Below are positions 15,304 through 20,566 of a DNA stretch of 20,566 nt, in pieces (the stretch's first letter is position 1; every line of letters starts with the position of its first letter). The position numbers and the translations under genes were made by a program. This DNA is from DASSKF01 sp035690725 (GTDB lineage: Bacteria; Actinomycetota; Actinomycetes; Actinomycetales; Dermatophilaceae): assembly GCA_035690725.1 (NCBI GenBank), contig DASSKF010000041.1, positions 1 through 20,566 of the forward strand. Reading direction: 5' to 3'. The notes under the pieces were generated by a model. That model was not told the origin of the DNA. It worked only from the letters and a program-made list of their open reading frames with translations, and did not search any database.

Positions 15304-16126
15304 CGGTGGCTCCTTGCTCCGGGTCGAGCGGGCCCCCGGCCGGCGTGGAGCCGGCGTGCCGGTCGTCGACGGCGTCGTCGTCGTGGTGGTGCCCGTGGCC
15401 CCCGTCGCCGAGGGTGAGGACGGCCTGCTCCCGGGCGAACTGCTCAGGGGTGCCGTCGAAGCGGACGCGCCCGGTCCCGACCATCACGATGCGGGTGACG
15501 ACGTCGTGGAGGGCGGCGAGCTCGTGGGTGACGATGAGCATCGTCGTGCCATCCGCGGCCAGTCGGGTCAGCACCTCGGCGAGCACCTGCTGGTTCGCGG
15601 CGTCGACCCCGGCCGTCGGCTCGTCCATGACGAGCATGTCCGGCTGTGCGGCAAGGGCCCGCGCGATCAGCACCCGGCGTTGCTGGCCGCCGGAGAGGGT
15701 GGAGACGTCCTCGTCGGCACGGTCCGGCAGCCCCACCACCTCGAGGGCGCGCTGCACGACCGCCCGGTCCTCGCGGCTCGGCCGGGCGAACCACGACTGG
15801 TGGGGCAGCCGCCCGACCCGGACGATCTCGGCCACCGTGGCCCGCACCGATGCCGACAGGGTGTGCCGCTGGGGCACGTAGCCGACCCGGGCCCGGTCGC
15901 GGAACTGCGCCAACGGCGTCCCGAAGACCTCTGCCCGGCCCGCGAGGTGCTGGTTGAGGCCGAGCAGTCCCTTGACGAGGGTGGACTTGCCCGAGCCGTT
16001 CGGGCCGAGCAGCGCCACGACCTCTCCCGGCTCGACCCGCAGGGTGACGTCACGGACCACGGCGCGCTCGGCATACCCGAAGGCGGCGTCCCGCAGCTCG
16101 AGCACGGCGTCCGGCTGTGTGCTCAC
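15296..16126 (-). CDS. znuC: Zinc ABC transporter ATP-binding protein with His/Asp tail
   Basis: The 276-aa ATPase starts at GTG 16126, which overlaps the znuA stop as GTGA. It shows Walker A GPNGSGKST (41-49), the Q-loop in VGYVPQRH, the ABC signature STLSGGQQRRVLIARAL, Walker B DMLVMDEPTAGVD and the switch histidine in LIVTHEL. These are typical of the metal-import ZnuC/MntB/TroB group. Residues about 240-276 are an extra tail with GHGHHHDDDAVDDRH, giving five histidines and several aspartates, a second metal-binding extension in the same transporter. It acts on the inner face of the membrane with ZnuB. Confidence 0.94.
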   Translation of the reverse strand: MSTQPDAVLELRDAAFGYAERAVVRDVTLRVEPGEVVALLGPNGSGKSTLVKGLLGLNQHLAGRAEVFGTPLAQFRDRARVGYVPQRHTLSASVRATVAEIVRVGRLPHQSWFARPSREDRAVVQRALEVVGLPDRADEDVSTLSGGQQRRVLIARALAAQPDMLVMDEPTAGVDAANQQVLAEVLTRLAADGTTMLIVTHELAALHDVVTRIVMVGTGRVRFDGTPEQFAREQAVLTLGDGGHGHHHDDDAVDDRHAGSTPAGGPLDPEQGATGA

Positions 16127-17097
16127 GAGCACCCCTGTCCCTGTCGCAGGGTGCGCAGGTTGGCGCGCATCACCTGGAAGTAGTCGTCCCCGGCCGAATC
16201 CTCGGTCAGGCCCTCGAGCGGGTCGAGGACGGCCAGGTGGGCCCCGGTCTCCTCGGCCACCGCGCGTGCGGTCGCCGGGCTGGCGAGCGTCTCGGCGTAG
16301 ACGGTGCGCACGTCGTGCCGGCGCACGTAGTCGGCGACGTCGGCGAGTGCGCGGGGGACCGGCTCCGCCTCGGGGTTGAGGCCGTTGATCCCGACCTGGG
16401 TGAACCCGTAGCGGTGAGCGAGGTAGCCGAACGCGCTGTGGCTCGTGACGAGCCGGTTGCTGGCGCAGTGGGCCAGCCCGGTGCGGAAGTCGTGGTCGAG
16501 CCCGTCCAGCCGATCGGCGAACCTGCGGGCCCCGGCGCGGTAGTCCTCGGCGTGGGCCGGGTCGACCTCGGCGAGCCGGGTCGCGATCGCCCGGCCGACC
16601 GCGCGGTAGCGCAGCGGGTCGAGCCAGAAGTGCGGGTCCCGGTCGCCCGCCTCGGGACCGTGCTCGAAGGCACCCTCCGGCAGGTCCTGGCCGATCCCCG
16701 GGGTGACGCGCAGGTCGAGGTCGGCCGAGGGGGCGACGTCGAGGGCGTGGTCGGCCGCCTCGTGCTCGACGGTCCGGTCGACGGCCGGCTGGAAGCCCCG
16801 CTCGTAGACCACGAGGTCCGCGTCCACCACGTGGGCCACGTCCTGGGGGGTGAGCTCGAGCTCGTGCGGCTCCACGCCCGGCTGGGTCAGGTTGGAGGCC
16901 GCCACGTGCTCGCCGCCGACCTGCTCGGTCGCGAACTGCAGCGGGTAGAAGGCCGTCACCACCTGCAGCCGGCCGCCCTGGTCCGCCGCGGCGGGACGGC
17001 CGCAGCCCGCGAGGCCGCCGCCGAGCACGAGCGCCAGCAGCACCACGGCGGCAGCGACGCCGAGCCGGGGGGAGCGGCGGGTGCGGGCGGTCGGCAT
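16123..17097 (-). CDS. znuA: Zinc ABC transporter substrate-binding lipoprotein
   Basis: The 324-aa cluster A-I (TroA-like) binding protein starts at ATG 17097. A lipoprotein signal peptide with lipobox LAGC puts the lipidated cysteine at residue 32, so it is anchored outside the membrane. Metal-ligand candidates are H78 (GVEPHELEL), H156 (DPHFWLDP), H220 (TSHSAFGYLAHRYG) and E269 (VYAETLASP). The long His/Asp loop seen in many ZnuA proteins is reduced to a short EHGPEAGDRDPH segment. It hands zinc to ZnuB/ZnuC encoded immediately downstream. A Zur-box-like palindrome precedes it. GGAGG lies 9 nt before the start, though a leaderless start is also possible. Confidence 0.94.
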   Translation of the reverse strand: MPTARTRRSPRLGVAAAVVLLALVLGGGLAGCGRPAAADQGGRLQVVTAFYPLQFATEQVGGEHVAASNLTQPGVEPHELELTPQDVAHVVDADLVVYERGFQPAVDRTVEHEAADHALDVAPSADLDLRVTPGIGQDLPEGAFEHGPEAGDRDPHFWLDPLRYRAVGRAIATRLAEVDPAHAEDYRAGARRFADRLDGLDHDFRTGLAHCASNRLVTSHSAFGYLAHRYGFTQVGINGLNPEAEPVPRALADVADYVRRHDVRTVYAETLASPATARAVAEETGAHLAVLDPLEGLTEDSAGDDYFQVMRANLRTLRQGQGCS

Positions 17098-17104
17098 ACC
17101 GCCG

Positions 17105-17134
17105 ATCCTCCGCCTGAGTGAGAATGATTGTCAA
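17105..17134 (-). promoter_or_regulatory. znuA promoter with Zur-box-like palindrome
   Basis: TGAGAATGATTGTCA (17119-17133, plus strand) is a 15-bp AT-rich palindrome with 6 of 7 arm positions symmetric, closely resembling actinobacterial Zur boxes (TGAAAAT/ATTTTCA arms). It overlaps a perfect minus-strand -35 TTGACA (17134-17129). The best-spaced -10 is GAGGAT (17110-17105, 18-bp spacer), 7 nt before the znuA ATG. It stands out as one of the few AT-rich patches in the window. Confidence 0.75.
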
Positions 17135-17162
17135 TTTCAAGCCGAGCACGGCCCGGCCGGAC

Positions 17163-17471
17163 CTACTTCGGGAAGAGCTGCACCACCGCGACGGCGACGA
17201 CCAGCGCGATGACCGCGAGGCGCATCAGCCGCTCACTCGCGGACAGCTGCGGCCAGGCCAGGTAGAGCAGCCAGGCCAGGAAGAGCACGGCGAGGCCGAC
17301 GAGCACGGAGCCGACCGGGCCGCCGAAGAAGGCACCCACGAGCAGCAGCACGAGCATCGACAGGAACGGGACGACCCGCGGGAGTCGGCTGAGCCGGGTC
17401 AGCAGCGGCAGGCTGGCGCGCTCGACGGCGCCGCGCAGCCCGGTGGTGGTGGAGCTGGGCGAAACGGACAC
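17163..17471 (-). CDS. Small three-helix membrane protein, DUF6703-like
   Basis: A 102-aa protein is predicted from GTG 17471, with an N-terminal polar segment and three hydrophobic helices at about 34-49, 53-72 and 84-99. The motif WLLYLAWPQLSASERLMRLAV between the second and third helices resembles small actinobacterial membrane proteins grouped as DUF6703; I recall this family from memory and cannot search it. A longer in-frame start exists upstream but would run across the glyS promoter. TACCCT lies 6 nt before GTG 17471, supporting a leaderless transcript and this start. It diverges from glyS with 70 bp between the starts and has no known function. Confidence 0.75.
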   Translation of the reverse strand: MSVSPSSTTTGLRGAVERASLPLLTRLSRLPRVVPFLSMLVLLLVGAFFGGPVGSVLVGLAVLFLAWLLYLAWPQLSASERLMRLAVIALVVAVAVVQLFPK

Positions 17472-17477
17472 GCCACG

Positions 17478-17483
17478 AGGGTA
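17478..17483 (-). promoter_or_regulatory. -10 element, leaderless small membrane protein gene
   Basis: TACCCT on the minus strand lies 6 nt before GTG 17471, the same spacing as at other leaderless starts here. The -35 region is weak. Confidence 0.5.
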
Positions 17484-17528
17484 CGTGAGCGCGGGGAGAC
17501 GGTCGCAGGACCACGCCCGAGCCCCCGA

Positions 17529-17534
17529 TAGCCT
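17529..17534 (+). promoter_or_regulatory. -10 element, leaderless glyS
   Basis: TAGCCT lies 7 nt before ATG 17542, and no Shine-Dalgarno is present in between. The -35 region is weak. Confidence 0.5.
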
Positions 17535-17541
17535 TGTCCGC

Positions 17542-18948
17542 ATGGCTTCCTCCACCTCGACCATCGACACCGTCGTCGGCCTCTGCAAGCGCCGGGGCTT
17601 CGTCTTCCCGAGCGGCGAGATCTATGGAGGAACGCGTTCGGCCTGGGACTACGGCCCCCTGGGCGTGGCCCTGAAGGACAACATCAAGGCGCAGTGGTGG
17701 CGCTCCATGGTTCAGCTGCGCGACGACGTCGTCGGCCTGGACTCCTCGATCATCCTGCCGACGCGCACCTGGGAGGCCTCGGGGCACGTGGCGACGTTCA
17801 AGGACCCGCTCACCGAGTGCCAGTCCTGCCACAAGCGCTTCCGCGCCGACCACCTGCAGGAGGCGGTCGCGGAGAAGGCGGCCCGCAAGGGCAAGGAGGT
17901 CGACCCGGACGACGTCCCGCTGGCGGAGGTCGTCTGCCCGAACTGCGGCACCCGCGGAGCGTGGACCGAGCCGCGGCAGTTCTCCGGGCTGCTCAAGACC
18001 TACCTCGGCGTGGTCGAGGACGAGTCGGGGCTGCACTACCTGCGCCCGGAGACGGCGCAGGGCATCTTCCTGGACTTCCAGAACGTGATGAACTCCGCAC
18101 GCAGGAAGCCGCCGTTCGGCATCGCCCAGATCGGCAAGAGCTTCCGCAACGAGATCACCCCGGGCAACTTCATCTTCCGGACCCGCGAGTTCGAGCAGAT
18201 GGAGATGGAGTTCTTCTGCGAGCCCGGCACCGACGCCGAGTGGCACCAGTACTGGATCGACGCCCGGACGCAGTGGTACGTCGACCTCGGCATCAACAAG
18301 GACAACCTGCGTCACTACGAGCACCCGAAGGAGAAGCTGTCCCACTACTCGACCCGGACCGTCGACATCGAGTACCGCTTCGGGTTCACCGGCTCGGAGT
18401 GGGGTGAGCTCGAGGGCATCGCCAACCGCACCGACTACGACCTGCGGGTGCACTCGGAGGCCTCCGGCGTCGACCTGAGCTTCTACGACCAGCAGGCGGG
18501 GGAGCGGTGGTTCCCCTACGTCATCGAGCCGGCGGGTGGCCTGTCCCGGGCGCTGATGACCTTCCTGGTCGACGCCTACGCCGAGGACGAGGCACCCAAC
18601 ACCAAGGGCGGCGTCGACAAGCGTGTCGTGCTGCGCCTCGACAAGCGCCTCGCGCCGGTCAAGGTCGCCGTGCTGCCGCTGTCGCGCAACGCGGACCTGA
18701 CGCCGAAGGCGCGCGACCTCGCGGCGACCCTGCGGCAGCACTGGATGGTCGACTTCGACGATGCCGGTGCCATCGGCCGCCGCTACCGTCGGCAGGACGA
18801 GATCGGCACGCCCTTCTGCGTGACGGTCGACTTCGACACCCTCGACGACCAGGCCGTGACCGTGCGGGAGCGGGACTCGATGACCCAGGAGCGGGTGGCG
18901 CTGGACCAGGTCGAGTCCTACCTCGGCGCGCGGCTGCTCGGCTGCTGA
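17542..18948 (+). CDS. glyS: Glycyl-tRNA synthetase (alpha2 type)
   Basis: The 468-aa class II synthetase attaches glycine to tRNA-Gly in the cytoplasm. It is the single-polypeptide dimeric type found in actinobacteria, not the alpha2beta2 type. Features include RRGFVFPSGEIYGG and AWDYGPLGV near the N-terminus, and a CxxC...CxxC insert (C93, C96, C132, C135) likely to bind zinc. LRPETAQGIF (167-176), motif 2 FRNEITPGNFIFRTREFEQMEMEFF (201-225) and motif 3 near EPAGGLSRALMTFL follow, with a C-terminal anticodon-binding domain (KVAVLPLSRNADLTPKA). TAGCCT lies 7 nt before ATG 17542, indicating a leaderless mRNA and fixing the start. glyS near zur is conserved with M. tuberculosis. Confidence 0.97.
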   Translation: MASSTSTIDTVVGLCKRRGFVFPSGEIYGGTRSAWDYGPLGVALKDNIKAQWWRSMVQLRDDVVGLDSSIILPTRTWEASGHVATFKDPLTECQSCHKRFRADHLQEAVAEKAARKGKEVDPDDVPLAEVVCPNCGTRGAWTEPRQFSGLLKTYLGVVEDESGLHYLRPETAQGIFLDFQNVMNSARRKPPFGIAQIGKSFRNEITPGNFIFRTREFEQMEMEFFCEPGTDAEWHQYWIDARTQWYVDLGINKDNLRHYEHPKEKLSHYSTRTVDIEYRFGFTGSEWGELEGIANRTDYDLRVHSEASGVDLSFYDQQAGERWFPYVIEPAGGLSRALMTFLVDAYAEDEAPNTKGGVDKRVVLRLDKRLAPVKVAVLPLSRNADLTPKARDLAATLRQHWMVDFDDAGAIGRRYRRQDEIGTPFCVTVDFDTLDDQAVTVRERDSMTQERVALDQVESYLGARLLGC

Positions 18949-18953
18949 GCCTC

Positions 18954-18969
18954 GCGGCGCCCACGCCGC
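18954..18969. terminator. Weak hairpin between convergent glyS and lipoprotein gene
   Basis: GCGGCG (18954-18959) pairs with CGCCGC (18964-18969) around a 4-nt loop in the 29-bp gap between convergent stops. There is no T-tract, and in such GC-rich DNA a 6-bp stem could arise by chance. Confidence 0.25.
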
Positions 18970-18977
18970 CGCTTGCG

Positions 18978-19532
18978 TCAGTAGCCGTAGCCACCACCGC
19001 CCGTGCTGCCCGAGGACGACATCGCACTGCCCTTGATCGGCTGGCCCGACGGGGAGATGACGTACCAGACGCCGCCGAAGGACTTCAGGCCCTGGCCGGT
19101 GACGTCGCCGGGTGAGTGGTCCTGCACGTAGGTGTAGAGCGGCCAGCCGCCCACCGTCACCAGCTGCTTGCCGTCGGTGGCCTTCGTGCTCGACACCTTG
19201 GCCGTCACGCCCCTGGCGTGCGCTCCCTGGGAGGCCGGGACGAGCGGCCAGTAGTGCAGGCATGCCGCGTTGCAGCGGGAGTCGTTCGGCTTGTCGGAGG
19301 TGAGCAGGTAGAGCGTCATGCCGCTGCCGTCGACGACGATCCGCCCCAGCGAGCTGTTGGCCACGTGCAGGCCGGAGCCGTGGCTCGCGACCTTGGCGGC
19401 GTGCGTGGTGGGCGCAGGTGTGGACGAGGACGTGTTCCCGCCGGCCGACGCGCTCCCGCCGCTGCTCCCACACGCCGCGAGGGCGAGCACGGGGCCGGCG
19501 GCGAGGACGCCGATCCATTTGCTGTGATTCAT
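18978..19532 (-). CDS. Secreted-repeat (COG4315-type) lipoprotein
   Basis: A 184-aa protein with a short signal peptide and lipobox LAAC; the lipidated cysteine is residue 21, followed by a Gly/Ser/Thr-rich spacer (22-50). The body has the features of the Lipoprotein_15 secreted-repeat family: GRIVVDGSGMTLYLLTSDKPNDSRCNAACLHYWPLV, then KQLVTVGGWPLYTYVQDHSPGDVTGQGLKSFGGVWYVISPSGQPI. The paired cysteines in SRCNAAC are typical of the family. It ends in a Gly-rich GGGGYGY tail. It should sit on the outer face of the membrane; no function is established for the family. ATG 19532 has GGAGGAGGT just upstream. It diverges from an ABC exporter ATPase gene. Confidence 0.88.
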   Translation of the reverse strand: MNHSKWIGVLAAGPVLALAACGSSGGSASAGGNTSSSTPAPTTHAAKVASHGSGLHVANSSLGRIVVDGSGMTLYLLTSDKPNDSRCNAACLHYWPLVPASQGAHARGVTAKVSSTKATDGKQLVTVGGWPLYTYVQDHSPGDVTGQGLKSFGGVWYVISPSGQPIKGSAMSSSGSTGGGGYGY

Positions 19533-19599
19533 GATTGACCTCCTCCGGTCACATCGACGTCACGTCCGCGCCGGCCCCGGGGTTCACTCCCGTCCCTGA

Positions 19600-19628
19600 C
19601 GGATGTCATGGGTATGCCGTGACGTCCG
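19600..19628. promoter_or_regulatory. Candidate operator between the lipoprotein and ABC ATPase genes
   Basis: CGGATGTCA (19600-19608) and TGACGTCCG (19620-19628) form an inverted repeat matching at 8 of 9 positions with an 11-bp spacer, in the 136-bp divergent gap. Related ACGTCCG sequence recurs at 19562-19568. The binding protein is unknown, and no local regulator gene is visible. Confidence 0.35.
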
Positions 19629-19668
19629 TGTGGGGGCCGGTGCGCCTCCGTGCCGCACAGTGAGTGGC

Positions 19669-20566
19669 ATGACAACGACTGACATGCCGGCCGCCACCGC
19701 CGCGGTGGCGTCCCGAGGGAGCGGCCGTCCGGCCGCGGTGGAGCTGCGCGACCTGCACAAGAGCTTCGGCGCCGTTCACGCCGTCCGGGGAATCGACCTG
19801 ACGATCCGGCAGGGGGAGATCGTCGCGTTCCTCGGCCCGAACGGCGCCGGGAAGACCACGACCATCGACATGATCCTGGGCCTGTCCACACCGGACTCCG
19901 GGGACGTGGCGGTCTACGGGATGGAGCCGCACGAGGCCATCCGGCACGGGCTGGTCTCCGCGGTCATGCAGACCGGCGGGCTGCTGCCGGACTACACCGT
20001 CGCCGAGACGTGCCGGCTGACCGCCAGCCTCTTCGCGGGGACCCGCCCCGTCGAGGAGGTCCTCCAGCGTGCGGGCATCACCGAGATCGCCGAGCGCCGG
20101 GTGGGCAAGTGCTCCGGCGGTGAGAAGCAGCGGCTGCGCTTCGCGATGGCGCTGCTGTCCGACCCCGAGCTGATCGTCCTGGACGAGCCGACCACCGGCA
20201 TGGACGTCGGTGCCCGCCGGGAGTTCTGGGCCGCCATCCGCGCCGACGCCGAGAAGGGTCGCACCGTCCTGTTCGCGACCCACTACCTCGAAGAGGCCGA
20301 CGCCTACGCCGACCGGGTGGTGCTCGTCCGCAGGGGCCAGCTCGTCGCCGACGGGACCGCCGCCGAGATCAAGAGCCTCGCCGCGGGTCGCACGGTGCGG
20401 GCCACCCTGCCGGACGCGGACGACGACGTGCTGCGCGGCATACCGGCGGTGGAGGGCGTGGAGGTGCGCGGCGACACCGTGCTCATCCACTCCAGGGACA
20501 CCGACGCGGTCGCCCGCCACCTGCTGACCACCACCGACGCCCACGACCTCGAGATCACCGCGCGCG
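19669..20566 (+). CDS. ABC-2-type exporter ATP-binding protein (3' end outside the window)
   Basis: The frame opens at ATG 19669 and stays open to the window edge, giving 299 residues with no stop, so the gene is cut only by the window. It shows Walker A GPNGAGKTT (56-64), the Q-loop at VMQTGG (99-104), signature CSGGEKQ (148-154), Walker B LIVLDEPTTGMD (168-179) and the switch histidine H205 in FATHYLEEAD. After residue 240 a small C-terminal domain begins, as in DrrA/NatA/CcmA-like ATPases of drug, sodium or lipid exporters. The cognate membrane protein is expected immediately downstream, outside the window. It has a 24-residue polar N-terminal extension, so M6 is a possible alternative start. 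The substrate is unknown. Confidence 0.93.
   Translation, partial: MTTTDMPAATAAVASRGSGRPAAVELRDLHKSFGAVHAVRGIDLTIRQGEIVAFLGPNGAGKTTTIDMILGLSTPDSGDVAVYGMEPHEAIRHGLVSAVMQTGGLLPDYTVAETCRLTASLFAGTRPVEEVLQRAGITEIAERRVGKCSGGEKQRLRFAMALLSDPELIVLDEPTTGMDVGARREFWAAIRADAEKGRTVLFATHYLEEADAYADRVVLVRRGQLVADGTAAEIKSLAAGRTVRATLPDADDDVLRGIPAVEGVEVRGDTVLIHSRDTDAVARHLLTTTDAHDLEITAR

Noticed and set aside
17233..19518. A 761-codon open frame on the minus strand across glyS and its neighbours
   Set aside because: It is antisense to glyS, whose synthetase motifs are unmistakable, and it overlaps two other well-supported genes. Its translation is low-complexity Arg/Val/Leu/Gly, as expected from GC-rich shadow frames.

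Overview
The window is very G+C-rich, and coding capacity fills almost all of it. Many genes overlap by 1 to 8 nt, GTG starts are common, and several starts have a TANNNT hexamer 6-7 nt upstream, which is typical of leaderless actinobacterial transcripts. Gene order phoH-ybeY-corC-era ... recO-uppS ... zur ... glyS matches the conserved actinobacterial block known from Mycobacterium tuberculosis (phoH1 to glyS). A mycothiol-type DinB/maleylpyruvate isomerase-like protein and a type 2 leuA also point to Actinomycetota. Micrococcales, perhaps an Intrasporangiaceae-like lineage, is my guess and cannot be proved from this window.

Layout. Bases 1-3411 (+) hold a translationally coupled core: the 3' part of phoH, ybeY, a CNNM/CorC-type CBS membrane protein and era. 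Bases 3437-12104 are an accessory block between era and recO. It contains a cytosolic protealysin-like M4 protease (-), a double-domain Lrp/AsnC regulator (-), a divergent M20 amidohydrolase and MHS-type MFS symporter (+), leuA with its own leader peptide (+), and then a maleylpyruvate isomerase-like protein and an AlkB-family dioxygenase (both -). Bases 12248-13808 (+) return to the core with recO and uppS. Bases 13901-17097 (-) are a zinc regulon, znuA-znuC-znuB-zur, with a Zur-box-like palindrome upstream. A small membrane protein (-) and glyS (+) diverge at 17.47-17.54 kb. The window ends with a secreted-repeat lipoprotein (-) divergent from an ABC-2-type exporter ATPase that runs off the edge (+).

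How the parts work together. The left core serves ribosome maturation (YbeY, Era). The Lrp/M20/MHS trio looks like a self-contained import-and-hydrolyse module for acylated amino acids or peptides. leuA appears to be controlled by a leaderless leader peptide with five consecutive Leu codons. Zinc uptake and its repressor form one probably autoregulated operon, and both the ATPase and the permease carry histidine-rich tails.

The only long stretch without a large gene is 8435-8729. It holds a 91-bp palindrome, the leuA promoter and the leader peptide. I see no rRNA, tRNA, CRISPR array, insertion sequence or phage gene. No clearly new multi-gene system is evident. The strongest candidates for new biology are the leuA leader architecture, the mosaic palindromes at gene ends, the protealysin-like gene without an adjacent emfourin gene, and an over-represented octamer (GGCATACC).
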